Source of the DNA: Ciona intestinalis
Taxonomy: Eukaryota > Chordata > Ascidiacea > Phlebobranchia > Cionidae
Reading direction: 5' to 3'
NCBI RefSeq assembly: GCF_000224145.3
Contig: NC_020166.2
Location: forward strand, 5,155,880-5,219,879
Length of the DNA stretch: 64,000 nt
In this document: piece by piece, positions 24,101-32,571 of the stretch
Position numbering within the stretch: position 1 is the first letter of the stretch
How the letters are laid out: each line of letters begins with the position of its first letter
The notes under the pieces: model-generated
Told to the model about the DNA's origin: nothing
The model's input: only the letters and a program-made list of their open reading frames with translations
Database searches by the model: none
Translations under genes and position numbers: made by a program

Positions 24101-24136
24101 CTCCGGCCTCATCATTGTGGCTGGTGGTAAAGTCAT
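2688..24136 (-). CDS. RAP1GAP: Rap1 GTPase-activating protein (Rap1GAP), complete gene with alternative 5' exons
   Basis: It stimulates GTP hydrolysis by Rap1 at membranes and so switches off Rap signalling in adhesion and polarity. Core exons, in transcript order: 11233-11155, 10788-10753, 9630-9571, 9197-8964, 8493-8372, 7864-7763, 7267-7069, 6805-6665, 6053-5898, 5464-5295, 5065-4912, 4773-4687, 4572-4511, 4264-4151, 3825-3756, 3174-2956, 2816-2688 (TGA at 2688). All junctions keep phase. Order of parts: GoLoco ([11 protein letters not shown] + GTRMDEQRC), the [14 protein letters not shown] segment, the Rap-GAP domain with [16 protein letters not shown] carrying the catalytic asparagine, then serine-rich linkers and a charged C-terminal helix. 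From the ATG at 18270 the product is 835 aa; from 24136 with the 33-base exon it is 1072 aa. Vertebrate Rap1GAP is about 660-730 aa, so the amino end is longer here. Many MITE copies sit in its introns. Confidence in the core is very high; the 5' structure is inferred. Confidence 0.95.
3390..3577. mobile_element. MITE copy (type A; family description)
   Basis: This family is the commonest repeat here. Copies are about 190 bases, flanked by TA, with inverted ends GTAGGGTGGGGAAGATGGGA / TCCCATCTTCCCCCACCCTA. The interior carries conserved blocks (TCCCATTTGGTAGTAAACAA, TTTAAAACACGATCAGGATA). Type A ends as above; type B ends ACTGTGGGGTAAGATGGGAT. There is no coding capacity. The TA flanks and short size fit a Tc1/mariner-type MITE. 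Confidence 0.85.
3917..4112. mobile_element. MITE copy, type B
   Basis: Ends ACGGTGGGGTAAAAC and CATCTTACCTAGCAGT; interior diverged. Lies in a Rap1GAP intron. Confidence 0.75.
4289..4466. mobile_element. MITE copy, type B
   Basis: Starts GTACTGTGGGATAAGAT and ends CATCTTACCTCACCCTGC. Rap1GAP intron. Confidence 0.8.
4912..9197 (-). CDS. RAP1GAP: Rap-GAP catalytic domain exons
   Basis: Eight exons from 9197 to 4912 encode the dimerisation and catalytic parts. Readable landmarks are [103 protein letters not shown] and [20 protein letters not shown]. The asparagine of HIGND is the family's catalytic 'Asn thumb', which replaces the arginine finger of Ras GAPs. The neighbouring R and H, also needed in the human enzyme, are kept. 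The domain is therefore expected to be active. The next exons (GFYETFK, 5065-4912) match the helix after the domain. Confidence 0.95.
5529..5738. mobile_element. MITE copy, type A
   Basis: Starts TAGTAGGGTGGGGAAAATGG and ends CCCATTCCCACATCCTACTA. Rap1GAP intron. Confidence 0.85.
6233..6636. mobile_element. MITE type B interrupted by a type A copy (6346-6531)
   Basis: The left half of a type B element (6233-6345) and its right half (6532-6636, ...CATGTCTCAAATTACCCATC) are separated by a full type A element. The break lies at a TATA sequence. See findings. Confidence 0.8.
6868..7045. mobile_element. MITE copy, type B
   Basis: Starts GATGTAAGATGAGATACTG and ends TCTCATCTTACCCCCACCC, just 3' of a Rap1GAP exon in plus-strand order. 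Confidence 0.75.
7556..7720. mobile_element. MITE copy, right end lost
   Basis: Starts AATAGGATGGGGTAAGATGG; the interior is recognisable to the TCCTACCAAATGGAACG block, then ends abruptly. Confidence 0.65.
8098..8293. mobile_element. MITE copy, type A, with an 11-base G run
   Basis: The left end has expanded to a run of 11 G. The right end is GTGTCCCGTCTTCCCCCACC. Confidence 0.8.
8811..8948. mobile_element. MITE copy, type A, internally deleted
   Basis: Both ends are intact but about 55 bases of interior are missing. It lies in the intron next to exon 9197-8964, ending 16 bases beyond that exon's donor side. Confidence 0.8.
9571..10788 (-). CDS. RAP1GAP: GoLoco motif split over two small exons of Rap1GAP
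   Basis: A 36-base microexon (10788-10753) encodes [13 protein letters not shown] 60-base exon (9630-9571) encodes GTRMDEQRC followed by [11 protein letters not shown]. Together they form a full GoLoco/GPR motif, including the D/E-Q-R triad whose arginine reaches the nucleotide of Galpha-i-GDP in other GoLoco proteins. Both exons are phase 0-0, so either could be skipped without a frameshift. Acceptors TTCAATACCAG and TTGATTCTAG and donors CAG|GTAAGG and CAG|GTCTGT support the boundaries. Confidence 0.92.
11155..11233 (-). CDS. RAP1GAP: First shared coding exon of Rap1GAP
   Basis: This 79-base exon (acceptor TTTTTTCCAG, donor AAG|GTACGG) encodes (R)[26 protein letters not shown]. It enters with one base that completes an arginine codon, and every candidate upstream exon ends with CG or AG. 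It is therefore the common acceptor for the alternative amino termini. Confidence 0.85.
11525..12001 (-). CDS. RAP1GAP: Candidate cassette exon, Rap1GAP N-terminal region
   Basis: An open frame of 159 codons runs between a possible acceptor (TTGACCGCAG, with a pyrimidine-rich stretch upstream) and donor ATCAG|GTAGAA. It enters and leaves in phase 2, so it can be included or skipped. The product is basic and serine/arginine-rich, with an alanine run ([15 protein letters not shown]) near the end. There is no ATG in its first 100 codons, which argues against a simple first exon, although Met at about codon 110 (MPVKKN) could serve as a start. Confidence 0.6.
12002..13457. other. Rap1GAP upstream intron region, no clear feature
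   Basis: AT-rich sequence with no repeat copy I can name. A second overlapping reverse open frame (13222-13491) lacks any family signature. Confidence 0.5.
13458..13669 (-). CDS. RAP1GAP: Candidate alternative first exon with membrane anchor, Rap1GAP
   Basis: It starts at an ATG (13669) and encodes [20 protein letters not shown] followed by basic residues, a likely signal anchor, then a polar stretch ending ...HLVPKKI(R). The possible donor ACG|GTATTG is weak, but it leaves phase 2 with CG, exactly what the shared exon at 11233 needs. If used, it would tether the GAP to a membrane. It could also be a chance open frame; no homologue is recognised. Confidence 0.35.
14064..14252. mobile_element. 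MITE copy, type B
   Basis: Starts ACCGTGGGGTTAAAATAGG and ends TTCCATCTTACCCCACAGT; both ends are near-consensus. Confidence 0.85.
14260..15690. other. Intronic or intergenic stretch with two adjacent plus-strand open frames
   Basis: Open frames at 14378-14638 and 14635-14982 adjoin in different frames. They show no domain, signal or repeat pattern that I recognise and are probably chance. A TGACGTCA palindrome is at 14431. Confidence 0.4.
15691..15878. mobile_element. MITE copy
   Basis: Starts AGTAGGGTAGGATGGGACA and ends GTATCCCATTTTACACCCCA. Confidence 0.8.
15879..17896. other. Rap1GAP 5' intron, no gene seen
   Basis: No exon, RNA gene or named repeat found. TGACGTCA at 16037. Confidence 0.45.
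17897..18270 (-). CDS. RAP1GAP: Alternative first coding exon of Rap1GAP
   Basis: It opens with ATG (18270) directly after an in-frame TGA two codons upstream, so the start is well placed. It encodes 124 residues: [19 protein letters not shown]..., then a serine/proline/basic stretch ending [20 protein letters not shown]. Donor CACG|GTGCTT leaves phase 2 and joins the shared exon at 11233 as Arg-Lys-Glu-Ser. The basic, low-complexity composition suits a regulatory tail. It would need its own promoter upstream of 18.3 kb. Confidence 0.6.
19741..19773 (-). CDS. RAP1GAP: 33-base alternative microexon of Rap1GAP
   Basis: A strong acceptor (GCCTTGTTTTTCAG) and a consensus donor (CCCG|GTAAGT) bound exactly 33 bases. 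Read in the phase left by the exon at 23085, it encodes (R)[10 protein letters not shown](R) without a stop and passes phase 2 on to 11233. The near-perfect splice sites make it one of the best-supported 5' exons. Confidence 0.65.
19774..23084. other. Large Rap1GAP 5' intron
   Basis: About 3.3 kb without a recognisable gene or MITE. TGACGTCA at 20751. The low repeat load compared with flanking DNA might reflect regulatory content, which I cannot show. Confidence 0.4.
23085..24136 (-). CDS. RAP1GAP: Long alternative N-terminal exon, probably of Rap1GAP
   Basis: An open frame of 351 codons from ATG 24136 ([20 protein letters not shown]) ends in ...[13 protein letters not shown] with donor GACG|GTAAAT in phase 2. 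The sequence is disordered and rich in S, R, K and P, with repeated R-R-x-S motifs ([31 protein letters not shown]) that look like basophilic kinase or 14-3-3 sites. The open frame extends 30 codons further upstream to a TAA, so an upstream acceptor is possible. Attachment to Rap1GAP rests on strand, phase and the microexon at 19741. It could instead be a separate single-exon gene. Confidence 0.6.
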
Positions 24137-25950
24137 CTTTCTATACTCTGTTATGATTCTTGTGTATTCCTTCACCTCAAAACAACTTGTACAGCACTTC
24201 CTCGCGGCTCCTTTTTTATCACACAAATCTTAACCAGTATGAAAATAACAGTTACCTAAGTTACTAGAATAGTCCCGCCTGTGTACATACAAACAAAGCA
24301 AGTGTGATAAATAAACAAACGAAGCTTCACTGACCGGAACTAACTAACCGACTTTACATAGTTGTAAATGTAACAGACAGGCATCTTGGGCAACAGGAAA
24401 ACGAACCTTTATTACGTAACAAGGCATTCAAAAACGTCACTGCTGGTCACCGAATGTTACAGTACGTGCTGTGTCATTTATAACTTCCGTTTCACATATC
24501 GCTGATTTTTAACGTGGGGGATAAGTAGGTCGTATATAGTCATTCGTATGTGAATGTTTCTGTCTGTGTGACAACCAGTGCTATAATTGGTATGGTGGTA
24601 TTTAAACTGGAACACCCCAGCGCTCGCTAATATGTACATGTACCTATTTGTTTTAGACGGTACAAATATATTCGTAAGATCGATTGCGCAAATAAACAGT
24701 CTACTACCTACAACAATAGAATATATAATAAACTAAATGACAAATATATTGTTATATCTGCTATTCTTAATATAACACGTTGTTTCTTTACCTAGTTTCC
24801 AGTAGTTAACGATATAAAAGTTGACCTATTCTAACTTCGCCAGCCCTGCCCCTATTAAATGCGCCGGTGAATGACGACAACGTGGAAAAGTTACGTGGAA
24901 ATCGGTGATAAATCTTCGTCGTTTAATTGAACTGTGACTTCTTTATGTCGATCACGAAACTCGATTGAAAATTACCTTCTATGCGAGTACGACCACCAAA
25001 TTGGGCGAGCGAGATAATTGCAGGTAATACGATCTCTATATCGCTTACGGCGAGTCCTTGTTTCCCAAGCAATATGACGTCATTTAAATTTTCACAAAGA
25101 TTTAAAAAACATTAAAAGATACTGAAATACTCTTTAATTGAATTGCATACAATCCAACGTGCTAGCATAACTATATTAAATATTTGCTTTATCCTTATAT
25201 TGCATGCTGTATGGGGTATATATAGCAACAAAAATGTCAACACACAAAACGTATTCATTATTTCCCCGAAAGCCGATAATAGAAACGGGTGCAGTCAGCG
25301 GCTAAACGTTTCCATATTCATTCCCTGCTGCTATCAACTTACAATCCGACACCATTTTTCGACCCAAGTGGCGACAAATTACTTGGAAATCTAAAAATGT
25401 TTTTGTTTTGCATTCTGGTAATATTTTCCCTTTGCAGCGTTTATAATATATGCACATAGTTACAATACAACCCATAATTTTCACATAGCTGAATTCAATT
25501 AATTATTACATATAGTTGCTACTCTGAACTCCTGTTTGTTCGCTCGTCAAATGGATTAATTAAATAAGAAATCAAAAAAATCAGCCCTGGTCGTAATCAG
25601 TATGAGAGACAACTGCAACTCGCTGCAGAATCCTACTTTTTGACCGCGTGAGCACGTGAGTAGTAAAAAGGGCCGATGCGTTGACACGCAGCACGCGTGT
25701 GTGTGACGTAGTGTGAACGAACAAAGGCAGAATGAATACGGAAGTTACAAAACAGATGTTTGACACGGTAGAAACAAATTTTGTTTGTTTGAGTTTAAAC
25801 AAAAAAAACTGTGAAACATAAAACGAAACTGCGACATACAACAAAATATGCGGTTTAGATATCTGGGGCTCTTTTAAAACTTACGGTTTCTTAGTTGTTC
25901 TGAAGTATTATGATGTTACATTATTCTAACTAGGAAATTTTAAAATATAT

Positions 25951-26140
25951 TACTTTGGAGTAACATGGTTTACTGTTCTAACGTAAATCCTATATTTTCG
26001 GATCGTGTTTTGAGCAAGTAACAACGCTATTTTAGAGTCCTGGGGGACGGTTAAATGATTTCGAAAATATTTTTTTTACTGTCCTAAATGGGATAAAAGA
26101 GAGAATGAAAACATATCCCATCTTACCCCACCCTACTATA
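25951..26140. mobile_element. MITE copy, diverged left end
   Basis: The left end is degraded; the right end ATCCCATCTTACCCCACCCT is intact. Confidence 0.75.
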
Positions 26141-26807
26141 CCTTCCAGAACGACACAAAACATACGCCGAACCAAGTTTGATAGGATTAAAAATAAACGA
26201 TTAGGTTAATTATCCACAAGTGTTGATTGATTAGATAGATTATGACATCGGAGCTGTGACGTCATGCCGAGAAAACGTTAAACTTGAGTGTAAATTGAAG
26301 GTTCGGCGCTCGAACCACGGCAAGGCGAAAAATTGTAATTGTCGGTTGAAGATTTAATCTTTTGTCGGTTCGTGAAGTTTATTCGTCGCGTCAGTGACAG
26401 TTAAATTCAACACGAGGTTAAAATGGATGAGCGGTAGGTCGTTGACGAAATCGAATTAAGAAGCCTTGAGTCAGCAACCGCGAATGAATGTTGTAATCGC
26501 CGCTTATATAATTAGACATTGAATAAATAAAGCTATTGTATAGTATAGAGTAGAACTAAATGCTTCGCACACGGAATACTACGTTTCCGATTTACACGTA
26601 GTATAAAATTGACGAAATATAAACACTCAGGATGTTCTGTATAAATTTTTGAACTCCTTAATGCATATTTTATGCGAATGACATCATAGGTGCAAAGCGG
26701 CAACGTTTTGACCGATAACCGGTCTCGTATCACGTGCCGTGTGCTGCAGCTCGTGATCTGCAATTATTGACTCGTTTTGTAAACAATGCGGCAGATGCGT
26801 ACCCTTT

Positions 26808-26859
26808 GTATATAAAAGAGCACCGCTATTAAAAACACCGACTCACACATTTGGGTAAG
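26808..26859 (+). promoter_or_regulatory. Candidate TATA promoter with nearby splice donor
   Basis: GTATATAAAAGAGC is a strong TATA box. About 40 bases on, ACATTTGG|GTAAGTTTTG is a consensus splice donor. Together they could mark a short noncoding first exon on the plus strand. No downstream plus-strand coding exon was found nearby. Confidence 0.3.
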
Positions 26860-27394
26860 TTTTGATAAAATATGGAAAACGTGAAAACATAATTTAATTT
26901 CATAAGTACCCAGACAGTTTCTCATTTCTACAAATTACCAAATTAAATGTACCAGAATAACCACAACTTACGTACATACTGTTTCTTGATGATACTATAC
27001 GAGTATAATGAGATAAGTAGAGACGATCAATTAGTCAAATTATCAAGAACGCTATCAGATATAAACGAGTTAGTTACGGATATTGGATATACAATACTTA
27101 AGTCTTAACAACGTAAACAACTGTCGACTCAGGGAGATCTCACGTCACTCTTGACAAAACAAGGACAGAAGGCGACCCCGAAATAATTAGATTTCGAACG
27201 CGACAAAAAGGCGACTGCAGTACGCACCCTATGATTACGTTCTCCAGAGGCGCAATTACCTCAGTCAACGAAAGTCGTGAGCTGTATACTTGAATATATG
27301 GAAGTCAACACCGCTGCTAATCAACCTCTAAAGTTTATGACCAGCTTGCTTTGCCAACAAAAATTGACTAAATATTTGTAATTAACATTCTGCT

Positions 27395-27545
27395 GTATAG
27401 GGTAGTGGGGTAAGATGGGACATCTTCATTCTCTTTTTTCCGCCCCAAGTGATAGTAAACAAAGATTATTGATAGAATTGTTCAACCTTCTCTTCGCGAC
27501 TTTAAATTAGCGTTGTTAATTTACTCTTAATAAGCTCCTTAATAC
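27395..27545. mobile_element. MITE copy, right end lost
   Basis: Starts TAGGGTAGTGGGGTAAGATG; the interior breaks off after a GCGACTTTAAATTAGCGTTG block. Confidence 0.7.
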
Positions 27546-29417
27546 TAAACAAGCGAAAATAATTGAATCGCTGACCTCGTAGGTTTTATTTATTAGTGTA
27601 ATTCGCTTTTAATATTTATGTTTCTAGTATACTGAAACGCCTCACGTGCCCGACACAAAACAACACAAAGTAAAAGCGTTTTAACATTCAACAAATATAC
27701 TTAATATCCTACAACTTCGTTTAAGTGCCTGATGAAATTAATAAAGTAGTTTATCCCCGGCGTATAATCAAATTTATGATTATTCTAACTAAACGTCGAA
27801 TCATGCGATTAAAAATAACACAGTTTAGCTCAAAGTTTCACATTATGTCTCAGCATCCGGTTAAAAGCATGATAAGAACAAGTTAATCATGCAACAAGCG
27901 TGCGTGGTAAGGGAACGTGGACAAGATTGAGACGTAACAAAAAAAGTTTAAGCCAAACTTAAAATATTTTTCATTTCCAAAACAACCCAGGTAAACACAA
28001 GGCTAAAAATTAAGTAAAACAATCGGTCGAAAACAGTTTACCTGGCCGGTTAACAAAGTACGATTCTCCAACAACGTAAATCGTCGAACCAAACATTAAA
28101 AAGATCGTTGTTTTATCTAGGTCTAACAATACAGCTGTACTCAAACAAATAAAGCAGCTTGCCCCATAAACAGTCTAATCTCAAACAAACCGACGCACCG
28201 CAACTGTATTTAGTTATCCTGCTACCTTGACCACTTAACCTGCCGCACTGACACCAGACAACGTTTCAAACAGGAGACTTCTTTTTGTGTTTGATTGACG
28301 GTTCGTCGCTACACGTTTTCCGACGGCCAAGCAACGCTGCAACGATGCTGTCACGAGTTCTTTCACACAAGCGCACAACTGGCTTGCTACGCACATAGAA
28401 AACTATATATGCTAGATTACTCCGCGCATTATCGGAAGTGAAAAGTAAACATCACTAAACGCTTACCAGCAGTTTCGATACCAAATTCCACGCAATAACA
28501 GTATTGCCCCTGCTTAACACAAATGTTATGCAAAACCACCAAAAAAGGAAAGCCTACACAAATTTTAAATTTGTATGACTTGACTAAACGTATGAAAATT
28601 TATACGTGAAGCTACTCATACGAGTGACGCACGTGGGTTAAAAAAAGGGATTTATTTTTAAATATTAGAACTTCGTAACATGGTTACAATTCAACACGCT
28701 TCTAGTCCAATATAGATGACATTAAAACGTCCGTATGCAGTTGCTTTCAATTGTACGTGGATAGAAAAGTCATCGTTTTAGCATCCATCACCAAATCAAT
28801 TTAGATAAGAAGACCTTCCCAAAAAACTACGAAAGAGACTCCCAGAGCGCCCAATCACTCAGTCAATTGTTAAATGATTAGGAGGTAACCCTATTCTGCT
28901 GACCCCCCTGAATGCCACTAACGATCGTTACTTGCAGTCAGCGAAAGGAAACCCAAGTTCTGTGACGTCACTTGACCACGTGATCGGGGGGTGTCTTTAT
29001 AGAGATTGGCAAATGTGGTGAAGGCAAGTTGCACTTCACTGCGTGGTATAATCCCCCTTAAATTCCACTGATCGCGCAACGCATACACTGAATGTTACAC
29101 AAGCTGACCTCTGTTTCAACATCCGACACGTATTATTATTACCGATGATTATCCGCTAATCTATGCCTATCGCTTGCCAAAGGGAACGACACAGAAACAA
29201 AACCAAAGAAAAAGTTTATCAATGACAACTACTATAGCAATTTAGTTTTCATTCTTATTAACTTGTTTATACGTTGTGGGAAAAATTATCGACAACTTTC
29301 TGATAATTTTGCCTGCTGTATGCTTTTAATTGGACTGCATGGGCTTGGTAAACCGCATAAAACAATTACAACGTTCGTTCGTAAAATTAAGTTGAATAAA
29401 GAATAAGAACACTACCA

Positions 29418-29446
29418 TTATTATTATTATTGTTATTATAATTATT
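29418..29446 (+). repeat. ATT-rich microsatellite
   Basis: ATTATTATTATTGTTATTATAATTATT, an imperfect trinucleotide tract. Confidence 0.8.
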
Positions 29447-30082
29447 ACCACCCCTGCTTTGGAAGTATGTGGGCGACATAAACCGGTTTTCCGATGTTTA
29501 CATTTAAGCTGACTTTATATTCAATTTGCTTACATAACTTTACTTATCTTAACGAACATGCTAACTATGAACAGATTAATTAAAACAACAAAGAGAAGGA
29601 AATTATCAGCAAAACAACAGTTCTTAAAAACTATCTTTATTAAATACGCGTTTGCAGGAACTTCACTTCTGCAACTTTCAATATCTACACTACAATATTT
29701 AAGCTGATTTTAAGAGAAAAAGGCATAATGTTTACATCTTAATAAATCTATATTTAAAAGTACACATGGTGTTATTTTTTTACCGCAAGATTTCCCATAG
29801 ATATTACAAACAAAACAACTCATTTTAACAGTCCACAATACAGCAGTAGCATATAAATTAACACCATGCATGTCGAGATTCATGTACGTTTATAGTGACT
29901 TAAAAATGTATTTCCTTAGTATACATTATTCATACAGTATAAAGTAATGCAAGCCGCCTAAACAGACGGTCGGCGTAAGAATTTATCCACGCGCAAAACC
30001 GCTACGTGAGATATAGACGAACAACAGCTTGGCTACAGAACCTTAAAAAAATAATGGTCATAACCTAAATTAATGATAACAA

Positions 30083-30275
30083 TACACTGTAGGGTAAAAT
30101 GGAATATTGTTAGCACCTAAACCCAAATCCTACATTTCCTGCTTGTGATTAACAAACAATTAACAATGCTTTCCTGAGTCACAGCAATGGGGTTATATAA
30201 ATATGTAAATATTCTTTGTTTACTATCAAATGGGACAAGAAATAGAACATATCCCACTTAACCCCACTCTATTAT
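30083..30275. mobile_element. MITE copy, type B
   Basis: Starts ACACTGTAGGGTAAAATGG and ends TATCCCACTTAACCCCACTC. Confidence 0.8.
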
Positions 30276-30547
30276 GGCGATATGAATAAATATATTCTTC
30301 CTGGCACAAGAAACTTAAAAATATTTTACAGCCATTATGTTTTGTCAACGTAACGACCCTCGACTGTTTCTTCGGAACAAAACTTATGTTTGCATTCAAA
30401 TGCTCAAGTGTAGATCAAACACTCATTTACGTATAATTGCATGATGTTAAACATTGGATGAGATACACACCATGTGTCAAGTTGATCCGTCAAGAATGTG
30501 GAAGAATAGCATAACTTATTGTGAAGGCATTAATGGAATAACATGTA

Positions 30548-30742
30548 TAGTAAAAGGGTGGGGTTGGATAGGACTTATTTAAATTCTTCTCATCACATTT
30601 GGTAATAAACTAGGATTTTTTACGAAGTTGTTTAACCGTAGCCTCGCGACTCTAAAAGAGCGTCGTTGATTAGGAAAACACGACCAAAAATATGGGATTT
30701 ATTGGGGCTAACGGTTATCCGTCATCTTGCCCACAGTAATAT
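30548..30742. mobile_element. MITE copy, mixed ends
   Basis: Starts TAGTAAAAGGGTGGGG and ends ATCTTGCCCACAGTAATA. Confidence 0.7.
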
Positions 30743-30989
30743 ATATTCAAACTAAATCCCAAACAGTTGTTGGATATCCCCCCCAAACCGTTTTAAGCAT
30801 TTCTTTACTCGGTCGTAACTTCAATACAGCTGAAAAAGTTAATTATCATCAAATCTCTAACCACCTGTGTTTACGTTACACAACGGCCACTTGCTGTGTT
30901 TACACAAATTATGCTTGTACTGCTCATCGTCTTAGATGAGATCAAACTTTACAAGATGAGAGTCATGCAAAACATGAACCCGATGCATT

Positions 30990-31129
30990 GACGTGATGGG
31001 AGGCTGCCGTGGTAAGGTTAATCTGCTGACTGTTTACCGAACCGTGGTCGCATCCATTCTTTGCTACGGATCGCGAGTCGCCGTTAATTGTATAACTGTT
31101 ATTTCTTCAGCTAATAGATCCGATTAAAA
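30990..31129 (+). pseudogene. Possible non-LTR reverse transcriptase remnant
   Basis: A plus-strand frame reads VMGGCRGKVNLLTVYRTVVASILCYGS, which resembles the region after the catalytic palm in LINE reverse transcriptases (Y..vv.SiL.YGs). The frame stops shortly after. It is only a fragment and could be chance. Confidence 0.3.
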
Positions 31130-32442
31130 CGACCTACACGTTGGACATGAATACATAATGAAAATATTATACCGTGGATCAATGATACGCTCAAAAGTTG
31201 CGAAAAATTGGTTTGAACTTTTAAACCTATGACGTCAAACTTCGTCGTAATATTAAACCGAGCGTTTCTCCCAAACAACAACACATGTTGGCAAAATATA
31301 CAGCTTGATTATTAAACTTGCTTTTCATCATTCGAACATGAAAATCCGCGAGTGTCATAACACTATGACGTAAAGACGTTTGCAAACGAGTCGGAGATTA
31401 CGAAAGCACGACATTGATAACATTCTATAAACATGATAACATCGGGGATTTTCTGCCACGCTGCTGCAGATTTTAAAATTTCAAACTACTGCTGGCACTA
31501 ATGCATACCAAAATAAATAGGTGAAATATAAACTGCTGGGCGCTAAAATTATTCTCATCTTATCGCCATCTACCGCTAACGAACAAATAATTGCGTCGAG
31601 TTTTGCTTAAGATATGCTTGATTGGGAATTGGGCAGACGAGGTTTATTAACACAACAACAACAAGAATTTTTCTCTTGTGACTCAACGAAGCGCAATATG
31701 AGATGCGTCTTGCACAAAATATGCCACAAGCGGAAGAATACGTTATGTCGTTCGCAATTACCTTAAAAACTCCAAACTACAATACTGCAAGTTTTCCAAC
31801 ATACTTCTTGTCTTATAATATCATCTCTGATGATAATATTTATAGTCCGCAGCATATGCAACGTTAAATATAAACTCATCAATATTTACAGTAGCTGCTA
31901 AACTAGCTTTCATATAACCCAACAACATTTCACCTTTCTATGTGGTTTTCTAATGAGGCTTCAACTCAAAATGTCAGTATCGATAAAAGCAAACACAAGA
32001 AAGTCATCTTTATAAAATGTTGACTCACCGTCAACAGTCGAAAAACAATCATAACCGTATCTTATACATACTTAAGATTGGAGAGTATTATTTGCTCAGC
32101 CATGAGGTGGAACTGGCAGCGTGTAAGTACTTCATGTTCCATATATTGAACAAGTTTGAAACCTTTACAATAATATAGTTTTCCCAGTGACGTTACCACA
32201 TCCAGGTAAGTAGCAAGAGCTTAGTCGGGGTTTTAAAAAAAATGAAACATTTTTTGTGCACTATTAGCGCCACCTAGGCGAAACATATAATTGGAATATT
32301 TATATGCACGTGTCCCATGTATATCACGTTATAAACGATGTTCCGCTATTTCTATCGGACCAAACATATATTTAGATCCATAATGAATCAGTCAAGTCCA
32401 TAATGAACCAGCCAAAAATATAACGTTAAATAGCAATCTTAC

Positions 32443-32571
32443 TTTCGACATTTGAAGCAATCCTTATGGTAGTGAACACCGTTGATTGACATGTGAGGAT
32501 CGGATCCTGTCTCCAACACAAACCCACATCCATGACATTTGCTCTGCGTCGTAAGATTGTCATTTGATGTA
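32443..32571 (-). CDS. LIM zinc finger exon (first half)
   Basis: Acceptor CTCTATAG and donor GAAA|GTAAGA bound an exon reading SKCHGCGFVLETGSDPHMSI then NGVHYHKDCFKCRK. Cys, Cys, His and Cys ligands of the first LIM finger are all present. The exon leaves phase 2, so the domain continues. Confidence 0.9.

Larger units (their letters stand above)
24137..32442. other. Gene-poor interval between RAP1GAP and the LIM gene
   Basis: No coding exon is supported in these 8 kb. Contents: a TATA-type promoter candidate near 26808, MITE copies at 25951, 27395, 30083 and 30548, an ATT microsatellite near 29418-29446, a possible reverse-transcriptase fossil at 30990-31129, and TGACGTCA at 25075, 26257, 28963 and 31230. 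The missing 3' exons of the LIM gene should lie at the right-hand end. Confidence 0.5.

Noticed and set aside
26533..26763. Reverse frame starting near a CSTRH motif as the missing second LIM finger
   Set aside because: Cysteine spacing does not fit C-x2-C-x(16-21)-C-x2-C, and the composition looks noncoding.
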